In this document: positions 1 through 11,900 of the stretch, piece after piece
Position numbering within the stretch: the stretch's first letter is position 1
Layout of the letters: each line of letters begins with the position of its first letter
DNA from: a virus
Direction: 5' to 3' (one strand)
Virus record (IMG/VR): IMGVR_UViG_3300047510_001751
Coordinates: 1 to 64,000 of that record
Length of the DNA stretch: 64,000 nucleotides
Notes under the pieces: generated by a model
Databases searched by the model: none
The model's input: only the letters and a program-made list of their open reading frames with translations
What the model was told of the DNA's origin: nothing
Made by a program: the position numbers and the translations under genes

Positions 1-407
1 CCACCAGAAACTAAAATTGCCGTTCCCGAATTATTTAAAACTCCAGTAGCACCACCACCACCACCGCCGCCGCCAGAATAACCTCTACCTCCACCAGCAT
101 TGCCTCCTCTTCCGCCAGAAGCAAGGCTACTAGATCCACCAGCACCGCCACCAGTTCCTGTAGCATTATTAGCTCCATTGTTACCAATAGCACCAATAAC
201 TACAGTTATGTTTCTATTTACAAAATTAGTAATGTACCTAAAAACGCCTCTTCTTCCTCCAGCACCAGGACCACCACTACTGCCGCCATCAACACCGCCG
301 TTACCTCCTCTAGCGCCAGCAATAGTAATGGTTACAGCATCAGCATTGCTTGGAATGCTAACAGCAGAATTGCCAGTATAAGTATTACTTACGTTAGTTC
401 TAGACAT
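1..407 (-). CDS. Glycine-rich tail fibre/adhesin-like protein, C-terminus outside window
   Basis: Reading frame on the minus strand from an ATG at 407 that runs off the left edge, so about 135 N-terminal residues are visible. After an N-terminus rich in Ser/Thr/Asn, the protein becomes very glycine-rich, with GG, GGG and a run of seven glycines near the edge. Such domains are typical of phage fibre-tip adhesins and of cyanophage virion proteins, but no specific family is recognisable. It starts 7 bases after the collar-domain gene upstream and is co-oriented with the fibre genes, so a late virion function is likely. The proline-rich frame on the opposite strand is a by-product of the GGN codons. 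Confidence 0.75.
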   Translation of the reverse strand, partial: MSRTNVSNTYTGNSAVSIPSNADAVTITIAGARGGNGGVDGGSSGGPGAGGRRGVFRYITNFVNRNITVVIGAIGNNGANNATGTGGGAGGSSSLASGGRGGNAGGGRGYSGGGGGGGGATGVLNNSGTAILVSG

Positions 408-413
408 CTGTTA

Positions 414-1295
414 TCAAATTTTGATAATAAATTCTACCATCATATAAGGAGAAATAGCAGTATCAAGTTTTTTAACGTTTTCTGTAGTAATAATAACTTC
501 ACTTTCTAATCCGTCAGCTGCTATCTGAGTGTTAAAAAATTCATATGCAAAAGTTGTATTATCTTTTAATTCTTTTGATGCTGGTAATTGTATTCCGTGA
601 GTGTGATCTACAGTAAAACCAGCGCCATCTGGAGGTTCAATTGTTATGAGAACGTTAGATCCTTCCGTTTGAGCATCGTTACCACCTTTTCCTCCACCAG
701 TAAATTGGATAAATGAAGAGTCTGTCCAATTTCCTAGGTAAGTAAATACACCAACATCAGCATCATGACCGTGAGCCTGAAAATTTTCTTCTGACAGTGG
801 AGCATTTAAAGTGGCACCAGTAGAAGTTTTATAAATCGGGTTTCCGCCAAAAGCATTTTCTTGTCCAATGACTTCAAAATTACCACCATATCTAATTGTT
901 ACAGAATCTCCTACCAAAGATTGAATGATTGTTTCAGCACCTACTTTTAATGTTGTTTGATCTTGATCTAAAGTAGTATTTAAATATTGCCCAGATGAAT
1001 TAGCACATCTAATATATTTTGAACCCAAATCTGGCAATTGAAATTGATTATCAGTTAGAATATCTTGTTCTTTGGCAAATTTACAATTATTACCAGTTCC
1101 CAATACAACGGCTAATTCTGGATACACACTAGCAGAAAGAATACTTCCATCACATCTTAAATATCCAGCAGGCAAAAATTCTCTCCATTCTGCCTGATCT
1201 GGGATATTTACATCTGGCAATTTAATCATAAAAGGCATGATTAAACCTGTAATTCCACCAAATTTTGCTTTTTCTCTAGTATAATACTTAGCCAT
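414..1295 (-). CDS. Phage tail collar domain protein
   Basis: 293 residues. The N-terminal half contains a tail-collar-type signature: 'AGYLRCDGSILS' near residue 45, followed by 'YPELAVVLG' and 'FQLPDLGSKYIRC'. This is the fold used by T4 gp12 short tail fibres and similar receptor-binding fibres. The C-terminal half has Gly/Asn-rich beta segments and 'HTHGIQLP', a His-rich turn often seen in collar proteins where metal is bound. It lies directly after another collar-domain gene (one base spacing), so the two probably form parts of the same fibre or baseplate-tip assembly. Exact partner and receptor cannot be seen. Confidence 0.8.
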   Translation of the reverse strand: MAKYYTREKAKFGGITGLIMPFMIKLPDVNIPDQAEWREFLPAGYLRCDGSILSASVYPELAVVLGTGNNCKFAKEQDILTDNQFQLPDLGSKYIRCANSSGQYLNTTLDQDQTTLKVGAETIIQSLVGDSVTIRYGGNFEVIGQENAFGGNPIYKTSTGATLNAPLSEENFQAHGHDADVGVFTYLGNWTDSSFIQFTGGGKGGNDAQTEGSNVLITIEPPDGAGFTVDHTHGIQLPASKELKDNTTFAYEFFNTQIAADGLESEVIITTENVKKLDTAISPYMMVEFIIKI

Positions 1296-1296
1296 A

Positions 1297-2907
1297 TTAA
1301 TATGCTCTAATTAAATTTGTTACTGATAAAGATGGCGAAGTTAAAGTAAAAGCTATCTGTAAAGCTTCGGGAACATTATCAGGAATAACATTTGGTTGGC
1401 AATCAACAGAAATAAAATCTTTGATGTTTAAATTTCCTGGGTCATATGTCACCAAAAATTCACCTTCGTGATCGTGTGGTTCAATAACATCATTTATAGT
1501 AGAATCATTTTTAGTTGTAACCGTAAAGCTAACAGCAGCATTATTATACAAAGTTTTTTTAAAATTATCTGCTAAATCGCTACCACCTCCACCAGAATCA
1601 TAATTAGGTTGTTTAATCGGAGAAACATCATCAGCAAAAGGAAGAATGCTATTAACGTTTAATCTTCCACTTGTTCTAATATTTATTAAGTCGGACGTTT
1701 CTGTTTCTCCTGATGCTCTTGATCTTAATTTTTTGGCAGATGTAAACCAAGGTTTTCCTACACCATGAGAAGCAGCACTTGTTTGAATAGGTGAGTGTGT
1801 TCTTGCTGGCTTTGATCCACCAATGACTGCCAAAGCATATCTACCATAACCTTGAGTAAATGGACTATTAGATGATCCAACCGTAGCTTGATTACTATTT
1901 TCCCCTGTTTGATCTCCCCAATAATTAGCAATACCAGTGCTTTCTAAAGGACCATCTGGATCACAATTATTATTAAAACAGAAGTCATTTGGACATCCAT
2001 TGTTTTGTCTGTATGTCTGAGATAAGAATATCTGTGGGTTATCCCAAACACCAACACCCGTTCCAGGCTGAGTGTCGGAATCATTTTTATTGATTGTTTC
2101 GTATGTTCCTGGGTGAACGTGCTGAGGCATATGATTTCTGCCTAGCTTACGAGGGACAACGTATACAGATCTCACATCAAAACCACCAATAAAAGTTTGT
2201 CCTTCTATTGTTCCTTGAAAATATGAATTTCCTATGGCATCAACTGTAATAGTAACATCTCCACCGCCGCCAATAAGAGAACCACTAATTGTTAAAGTAT
2301 CTCCTTGAGTATAACCTTCTCCTTTATCTTTAATAGCTACAGAATATGCTCCATCACTTGCAACAATAACATTAAATATTGCTCCTTCTCCAGTTCCACC
2401 AGTAGAAGAAATATTTTTAAATACTTGAGTAGACCCACCAGCAGTTCCAGATCCAGTTGTTGTGTACGAAGCAATAAAACCGTCTGGATCTGGAGTATAG
2501 GTAAAATTAATATCAGTTGTAGCAAAAAATGATGATGGTGGTCCTAAATCACCGTCATCCCCCATAAATTCAGTAACTATGTTGGCAGCAGCACTATCAT
2601 CAATAGAAGAAGGAGCTATGCTAGCACTGGCATTAAAATGCTCTGGACCAATATCGGCAAGAGTTTTTTGATTAACAATCGGCAATCTGAAAGTGCCTTC
2701 ATAATCTGGAAATGATCCATCAAATCCAGTACCACCGTAACTGTCTTTTAAAATTCTAGCTAATAGAGGATATTCATCAGCTCTTAATTCAGCTCCATTA
2801 CATAATAGCCACCCTTTAGGTATTCTTGTTAATTGGCCAGTCCAAGGCATTACCGAACCAATCGGTAATGCCTTTTGTGTTCTTACAGCGTTGTAATTTC
2901 TTGGCAT
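1297..2907 (-). CDS. Tail collar domain virion protein
   Basis: 536 residues. It opens with a classical collar motif: 'IGSVMPWTGQ', then 'PKGWLLCNGAEL', 'YPLLARIL' and 'GTFRLP', as in T4 gp12-like fibres. The middle holds Gly-rich insertions; the C-terminal part carries 'MPQHVHPG' and 'PHDHEGE', His-containing turns like those that bind metal in collar domains. It follows the giant virion gene with a one-base gap and precedes a second collar gene, forming a late fibre operon. It is longer than typical collar proteins because of the insertions. Function as short-fibre or receptor-binding component is inferred from family. Confidence 0.8.
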   Translation of the reverse strand: MPRNYNAVRTQKALPIGSVMPWTGQLTRIPKGWLLCNGAELRADEYPLLARILKDSYGGTGFDGSFPDYEGTFRLPIVNQKTLADIGPEHFNASASIAPSSIDDSAAANIVTEFMGDDGDLGPPSSFFATTDINFTYTPDPDGFIASYTTTGSGTAGGSTQVFKNISSTGGTGEGAIFNVIVASDGAYSVAIKDKGEGYTQGDTLTISGSLIGGGGDVTITVDAIGNSYFQGTIEGQTFIGGFDVRSVYVVPRKLGRNHMPQHVHPGTYETINKNDSDTQPGTGVGVWDNPQIFLSQTYRQNNGCPNDFCFNNNCDPDGPLESTGIANYWGDQTGENSNQATVGSSNSPFTQGYGRYALAVIGGSKPARTHSPIQTSAASHGVGKPWFTSAKKLRSRASGETETSDLINIRTSGRLNVNSILPFADDVSPIKQPNYDSGGGGSDLADNFKKTLYNNAAVSFTVTTKNDSTINDVIEPHDHEGEFLVTYDPGNLNIKDFISVDCQPNVIPDNVPEALQIAFTLTSPSLSVTNLIRAY

Positions 2908-2908
2908 T

Positions 2909-5900
2909 TTAGATTTCCATTAACCACCAACCTTGTTGTGAAGGAGGAGCACCAGTAGTAGTTCCATCATAATTTAATGCTCCAACGTATACTAACCCAA
3001 GACCAGCATTTGGAGATTGTACTACTAGTTCACCACCATTATATGTAGAACCGATAGAAGGTCCTTGTCCAGAATTTGTACTATCACCCTGTACACGAAC
3101 ACCAGTTGGTCCTCTAAATCTCAAGGAAATATTGTATGTTAGGTTTCCACCAACATCAACTACTCTAATAATATCACCTGTTGTTGGATTTTGTGGAAGC
3201 TTGACAATAGTATCGGCACTAGGAGCAACGAAGTAATTCACATTAGATACAGCCTCGATAACATCTTCTCCACCACTGACATATACCCACTTTCTGGCAC
3301 CAGATGGAGTAAAGAATCCAGTAACTCCAGCAAAATCCATTGATCCATCGTTGCCGATTTCAAATAGTTTTTGCTCTAGAGTTCCACCATCACCATCACT
3401 AACAATCTTGTTGACTGTTAGATCGCCACCGTTAATCTTAACATCGCCAGAGAATGTGCTGAGGCCAGTTCCTTCTACAGATAGGGTTCCAGAAATTGTT
3501 AGGTTTCCAGTGCTATTCTGTAAGAATAGTTTCTGACCAAATACAAGTCCGCCGTCGCCATCATCAACAGGATTATTGTCAGTAATTAGTAAATTACCGC
3601 CTCTCAATGTAGTGTTGGATGTAGAACCTTGTACAGTAAATCTATCACAGTTAGCACCACCAATACCAAGATCACCAAAGATACATGTATTGCCAGTAGC
3701 ACTATCAACAGCAAACCTTTGACTGGTTCCATTAGTAATAACTAAACGTTCTTGGTTTGTAGTTGTTGATCCAATTAATGTAAATGTCTTATTAACATTT
3801 AAAGTTCCAAGAATGTCAGTATTGCCTGTGGTTGAATCTACTACAAATACTTCAGTTGCTGGATTACCACCATCATTGATAACAAATTTCTGGTTTGTCG
3901 TTTGGTTGATAGCATTTACATTAGCTAGTTCTCCGTCACTAAATCTCAAAATATCGCCAGAAATTACAGATCCGCTGAATACACCAGTTTGAATTGTCTG
4001 TATAGTTCCAGAACCTGGATTATTCAATCCATTTTCTTCATTAATAAAACTTACATCATTTGCTAGAGTATATTTAACAAGAACAGCATTATCTGGGTGA
4101 TCAGTTCTTAGGTAACGATAAGTTCCAGTGGAAGATCCTACATTTGGTCCAGAAACCATTAGCTGATCGCCAGTAAGAGCATTTCTTGCTCTTCGGACTT
4201 TAATTCTTAGTGGCAGATCGGAAATATCATTTAAATTAGTTAATTCAATAACTTGTACAAGTTCGCTATATTGTTCGCCAACTGGAGAAGCTGTAGTATT
4301 TTGACCTGTTACTTGGAGAGAACGATCAATAAGGACATAATCACCAATACCAAATTGATTGAAGCTTTCCTCCCCAATAGGTAAGAAATATTCTTCTGGA
4401 TTAGCTGGGTTAACTTGATACTCACTTCCGCCCCATAGTGATAGACCTTGAGTATCAATGGTTCTTTCAATTTCAACTTTTTTGAAAATATCGACATTTA
4501 AATTATCAATATTTCCTCTGGAATGTAATGTAGTAGGAGTTCCAAAAGATCCTCTTCTTACAGTGAAAGCACCAGCGTTTAAACCACCAATTAATGTAAT
4601 ATCACCTTTAATTTCGGCGGCGTTTTCAGCAACAAGAGTATTGTTAATCGTCGTGAAACCACCAGCTCCACCAATCTTTAATCTTGTTACAGACGTAGCA
4701 AAATCAAGTGTAGAAACGTTTCTACTGAACATCTCAAGTTCTCTAGAATTAACTTGGAACTCAGAAAATCCAGTGCCAGGAGGATTATATGTACCAATTG
4801 TTAAATTACCATCAATTTCAGTGAATCTATTTTTAATATTAAATAAACTTTCTACGTTACTGAGTTTTCCATAAGCACCACCCATTCTGATAATGCTGGT
4901 GTTAGTATTTGTTTCAGATACTGTACCAATATCAATTAAGGAATTAGTAGATCCACTATGAATCCAAAGTTCTGTAATTGGAGCAAATCTACCAACGTTT
5001 ACTACTTGAGTATTAGAAACATTACCAACGTTAATTGTCTGATCTTCATTTGTAATATTACCTATGTTTAACTCTTCAGCAACACTAAAAGCATTTACAG
5101 AAGTAGCAACCGTATCAATTAAATTAAACGCTGTGCTAGTAGTAGTTAATGATCCACCATTTATCGCCAAATTAGATTCTAATTTAAGATCATTTGTAAT
5201 TCTAGCATTACCCTTGACTACAAAATTTCTATCTAATTCAGCTAGTGTAGTGTTAATACCAATTCTACCACCAACATTTGAAGCAGTTACTGCAGTTGTT
5301 GAAGCAACACGAAGAACAACTTCGTCGTCTGGAGTATTTACTCTCGGGTCAAAACCTACAATGAAAGCATGATCAACTTTATTAAATGTTCTATTTGCTA
5401 GAAGTGGGTTATCAATAAAATTATTTGGTGTTGTACTTAGAGTTCTACCACTAATGAAAGCATTGCCAACTACGTCTAAGTTTGCTCTAGGATCAACTGC
5501 TTCGGATACAAATCCTTCTAATTGATCCCCACCACTACCATGCTTTGCTCTAGAAAGAGTGTTAATTCCTAGCTTAAAGTCACCATAGTTATCAGTATTT
5601 GTTCTAATTGTTTCGGCACCTAGAACTCCAAATTCTTTCCAAGAATTTCTAGAAATTTCAATTTTCCAGTCAGCTGGAATAATTGTTGGATCATCAATAC
5701 TGGTAGAAATAATAAATGGAGATGTTACTTGGAATTTATTAGTTGTAACTGTGCCAACTGTTCTTAGTCCATTTAAATTAGCAAATCTTCCAGTAAATCC
5801 AGTAATTTTTAATTTAGAACCTTGGACAATTCCAATATCAGCATTAGTTACACCAACTTGTAGTGTAAATTCAACAACATTAGAACCAAGAGCAGTAACA

Positions 5901-8900
5901 GTAAATACACTCTCAGTTACTTCATCGTAGAAATTGCTGAAAATCCAACCAAGAGATCCAGTTTTGTCTACTTGATTTCCTTTTAGAAGGATATCGCCTG
6001 GAATTGGAGAAACAGAACCAAATTCAACATTTAATCCAAGAGTATTTAATTCTTGATTTGGAGTATAATTTGATGGAACATTACCGTTTGTTTGATCTAC
6101 ATGTGTTCTAATGCTGTAGTTTTGACCACTTAAAGCAGTATTTCCTCTTGGGTTTAAAGTAAAGATAGCAGAATAAATGTTATTCTTGCTAAGTACAATA
6201 TTGCCTTCAGAAGGAATGTCACTTAAAGCAAATGTAGCACTATCTAATGTTACATCTTCACCAGCAGCAGAATTCAAGTTAGAAACTACAGTTAGAGCGA
6301 ATGGCTCCTGTGGTTCTACATTGATTGTAACTGGATTATTAAAATTGGCATCACCATCTACAGTAATATCTCTCTCAAATACTACAGGTAGTTCAAATGT
6401 AGTTACTAGACCGCCGAGATCTCCCTCTTCATCATCAGAAGAAACTAGCTCAGCTTTTTCAAGGAATGTTTCTTCGCCAGTGATAGCGTTGATCTTTCTA
6501 TTACCAATATAAAGATCGCCGTTAGAGTTTAGACCAGTGTAGAATACAATACCACCATCTTCACGCTTAGACTGAGCATAGAAGTCTTGAATATCTGAAA
6601 GAACAACTTCCTGACGTAGTGGGAAGCCAGTTGAGTAGTTACCAGGACCAAATCCTAAGTATTCAAACGTATGGTTTCCAGAACGAGCAATAGATGGACG
6701 ACGAAGTTCTACATATAGTCTATTTTCTGTTGGATATGGAGAATCACCTGAAATAGGAATTAATCTGTCTTCAGATCCAGAAGTAGCATTACCAGACTGA
6801 GCAGTAATGGCATTTGTAACATAATCATATCTATCAAGTGCTGGATTATTAATAAAATCTAAAACAACTTCTTTAGTTTCACTATTCTTTGAATCGTTTG
6901 TTGTTACAAGACCATGTACAAAGTTATCAGCAGCACAAATTGTAGCAGGAACATCAGTAATTGACGTATCTCTCGTACCATCTGGTCTTACTTGGAACCA
7001 TAATGGATCATTCTTATAATCTAATGGATATAATTGAGAAATTGGTTGGCTGAATTTAAAGTTTCTGAAGTTTGTACCAACACCAGGACCAGTTGGATAT
7101 GGAGAAACATTTCCTTTAATACAAGTTAGATAGTAAATACCAGCTTGTTGATTAGGAATACGGCGTTGAATTTCATCAATGTCAAAAATATAGAATGAAT
7201 CTTCGATCTCCCCAGCATCTTCAACAGAAATAATTCTGTACTGGGTGCTATCATCGTCTTCGATAATATCACCAGGAGTCATTGTTAATACATTAGCATC
7301 CTTAATACTGTATAGATAATCTTTTCTATCAGACTTACTAAGTGTATTATTTGGGCTTCCTACACTATTTTCTTTAGCTTCTAAAGTAGCAAAAATTACA
7401 ACAGCATTGCCGTTGCCATCAAATACTGGTTCCCCGTCATTATCAAGAACAGGTTGTGTGAACACAGTATCTACCAATGAATTGTATTCAATTCTCTTAT
7501 TATCATCAATATTTTTGATAATTAAATAATGTTCATCGGTATCTTCAACATTAAAATAACCTTGTAGATAACCAGAACCAGCGGAGAATCCAGACCAAGT
7601 AATTCTGTTATTAGATACACTACTTAAAGTGTTGAATCTAAACGATCCACCCTGAGGGGCATTAATTTTAACAGTAGTGAATTTCTCGTTTCTTAACTGA
7701 TCGTTAGTAATACCATAATCAAATACAGTTAGCTCAAGATAATTTGAACCTTCTACTTCTACTTGACGAGCAGACTGAATGCTAAACGATACTTTACTCT
7801 GGGTTTTGTCACTATCAACTACTTTTACTTGATTAATATTATAGGGATCATAAGCAAAATTAATATCTAGTTCATTCTTAGGAAGACCTAATTGCTGAGC
7901 AATTGTTCCTCCAGTTGGTTGTTGTACTTGAATTTCAAAATAAGCTAGATCAGGTGATCCAGAAGCAACGGGAGAAAGAACAATTCTTTGTGGTAAAAGT
8001 TTTCTAGTTTCGTCAGTTCTTGCTTTGAGAACAAATCCATTAAGAGGATCACGAACACCTTGAGCATACTCAGGAATTACATAACGTAAACGATAAATTC
8101 TATCCTGAGCGTTTCTGCCGTCTTTAAGTCTCTTATAGAAAGTATTTTTACTTCTAGCATCTTTTAATGTATCACCAAGCTCTTGAATTCTTTTAATAAT
8201 GTTAAAATTATTGCTAATTTCATTTTTTGTATTAATATACCATTGACCAGTTGTTGTATCTGAATTAACTAAAGCAGCATCAAACTTAACTGGGCTTTCT
8301 CTTTTATCAGAAAATACGTAGAAATTTTTACCAAAACCTGGAGTAAAAATAATTCTAGGTGTTCCAGCGATAGCTTCAGCAGAACTATAAAATAGAGCAA
8401 ATGTTTTTGGAGTTACAAATCTAGCGTAGTAGTACGTAGTAGTATCAATTGGTTCAGTAATGCCAGCATTAGTAATTTGAGGTAGTTCTGATTCGCTAGG
8501 ATCACCAAAAGTTCTAAAGAATACTTTATGTACTGTATCCGAAGAAGAAGGTACATCAAAAATATGAGGAACGTCTGTTTGAATTACATCAGTTTGACCA
8601 GTAACAAAGTTACATAGGTATTGATGTAAGTCGTATGTATCATCTAATACATATTGCTGAAGTTCAATTTCTACATCAGGATCTATAGAATCAGTTTCTG
8701 ATGAATAGATGTAAATGCCAGCAGCTGCGTTTTCTTTAGTTCTGGCAAGCATAATCTTAGTAGATTCATCTGATCCAAAAGTATTTGGATATTTTACTTC
8801 ATCCGAATAATCTTCTGGAGAAGTTGCTCTGCCAGGAGCAATTACATAGTAAATTGTATTGGTTTCAAATCCTCTAGGAAGTCTAATTACTCTCTTGTCT

Positions 8901-11900
8901 GGATTAGTTCCTTCCCTCGCTTTGGGTACTAGACGAACTGCCGTACCAGTTTCAAATTTATGTGGATTAGAAGTGCCACCACCAGTATTTACTGTAAATA
9001 AAGTTGATCTAGAAGCAAGATTAGCTGTATCAAGAACTGGTTCAACTCGTGTTACATTATTAAATTCTGGTTCAGTTCTATTAATTCCTATCAAATCTCC
9101 AGGATCAGCATCAGTTCCAATAGCTTGAGTTAAAATACCAGCAAATGTTGTAATTGTGCTGGCAACATCAGCACAATCATTTGCTGGATCATATACCCCA
9201 GCTTCACCAGAAATATCACCAATAACAGTGTTATCTATTACTTGAGATAAATTGTGATCACCTTCAATAGTAATCACTTGATTTTTCATTGCTTGAATAG
9301 CAAGATCTCTTACTTCAACATAAACTTGAATAGCTTGAGGTCTTTCTCCAGATAAAATATTTGGCTGAAGTACATATTCTCTAGAAAAATCATATACATC
9401 ATTATTTCCACCAAATTTAACATTGTAAGCAATAGCGTCAACAAAAAGTCTTACATCACTAATAAATTCTGGGTAAAAACTGGATAAATTAAATCCAGAA
9501 TTATCTCCAAGCATTCTATCAATTGCTTCTTGTACAATTAATTCTTTGTTGGAAAGAATTAAATTAGAAGCATCGATTTCTCTGCCGCCCAATGGCGTTA
9601 ATCCTTGGTTAAGAATTAAGAAAATATTTACAAAATATTCTTGAATAGCATTAGCTACATTTGAACACTCTGGATATCCATTTCCTTCAGTAGGACCCCA
9701 AGTGCTTACATCTTGAATTAGAGTGTCATCTTTGATGGCTGGAGTAGCTGCCCAAGTTCCTTGTAAGTTTGAATCACTATCAATAATAGAAGCTGTTTTG
9801 GGGAATTGAAAATACAAATAAGCAGAAGAAGAATTTAAATTAGCAGGTACACTCAATCCTTCATCTAATTTACTTCCAATATTTCCTAATTCAATTCTAG
9901 TTGAATCGACAATTCTCTTAACATAAACATTATTAGGAATTACTGGATTTATTTGAACAGGGGTAGCAAGAGGATTTAATTTACCATTAGTAAAATTAGC
10001 TATAGTGTAATCATATTGAGTAACTTTCATACCAACAAGAATACCACTAGTATCACCAATATCTACAATAGCAGATCCTTGGGTAGTAATACAATTTCTG
10101 ATGAGATAATCATAATTTCTCATCGCTGCTATACAAAGATTCTTAACGTAATCTAACGCTTCAATAGTTTCGTTAAGTTCGTTAGGAATATAAGCTAGCT
10201 GACCACCAATATAATAACCTTCAGCAGCCTGAATGGTGTTAATATTACCACCAAGTCTCAAATCCTGAACAACAGCATCTACAAAATAACCGATATCTCT
10301 TTCACACTTAGAAATATTAATTGTTGTCTTGGTAGTAAGTTCAGGATACTTTTGAAGAATGTATCCATAAGCTTCTTGCTGAATAAATGTTTTGTTGGTT
10401 TCAATAATATTTGAAGCATCCTGTGCTCTGTTATCAATTGAAATACCATCGGGATTTAAAGTTTCTAAAGCTACAGTATATCTCTTAAAGCCATTAGGAG
10501 TAACAGTAGAGAAATAATTCTCTGTTGTTCCTGAAGGAGATTTTAGCTTTAAAAATATTTTTTCGTCTGTTTTAGCACCAAGTCTATAACCGCTAATTGA
10601 TGTTGATGGCCTATCAAAAGGACTATATGAATCATCGCTACCATAATATAGTTTAGTTTGATTAGTTACATCTTTTGATGGCTGCAAAGCAATAGAATAA
10701 TACTTTAATTCCGTTTCATTAAAGGCACTATCATCAACTTCTTTTACAGGAATAATATCAGTAATGTAACCACCTTTATCCTGGTTGAAAGAGAATCCTT
10801 TAAATCCTACAGCGTGGAGTGAAGTGTTACCAAAGTTAGAGTTGGAGTTGGTGATAGACATATCACCGCCAGATTCCATCAAGAAGTGATCAAAGAATCC
10901 TACAGCAAATACCGAAACACACTGAATGAAAGAATCATCAGAAGCACGGATGTGGAAATTTCTCCAATCATCTTTCCAGTAAGCATCACCTTTGGTATGG
11001 TAAGGAATCGTAGCAAAAGCGTCTGTTAATGATGCTTGATTCCAAGTATTAGAGAACTCGTCATAACGAATAAATGCTCTATCATCTCTTTGTAGAGAAA
11101 CACCAGTATACTGGGCAACAACCATCGACTTGAATCCAGTTGCTTTAGATCCATCTGCCCACATACCACACTGACCCCAGGTGGAACGAATAGAACAGTT
11201 AAAAACGTATGGTGAAGCGGATTCTACAGAGTCAATTTCTGCCTGTGATCTAGCACTCAAATTTAATGATGGTGTACTGGAATTACTGTATCCAGTTTCA
11301 TTAATATCAAGACCTAAAATTGCTGGGGTAGTAGCAACTTCATACTCAAATACTCGGGGATCTTCTTGATCAACAGCAGTTACTTTGAAAGTACCATTTA
11401 ATAAATCATTGAGACCATTATCTACAATAGCAACATACTGATTTACAAAATATCCATGAGCAATTTTAGTAGTAGCTACAATTATAGTCTTAGATGGATT
11501 TGTTGACTGCTTAAGTCTAAGGTTTACAATGCTTCTTGTATCAGAAAGAGGACCCACAATTCTATTTTCTTGTGGTAGAGCCTCTAAGTCACCATCATCA
11601 ATTGTTGGTTGGAATAAAGCAAAAGCAGTAGCAACTTTGTTGTAATACAGATCTAGATCATCTAGATCAGCATACGTCATGATGGTGATCTTGTGGTGTG
11701 AATACTCAGGTACTGCTAATTGAGTATTATTTCCTTTCTGGAAATACACTTTACCAACTCTATCATTACTATCATAAAGAGGAGAATTTTCTGATAAATC
11801 TCCGTCCTTGATGGTAAATTGCCAAATATAACAACCACCAGTTAGATTAAAGATCGAAGTTCTTTCCTGAGTGCCGTCAGCAGGATCGGGGACATAAAGA

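Noticed and set aside
100-381. Proline-rich open frame on the plus strand at the left edge
   Set aside because: It is the reverse of GGN glycine codons of the minus-strand fibre gene; no start signals and no family pattern.
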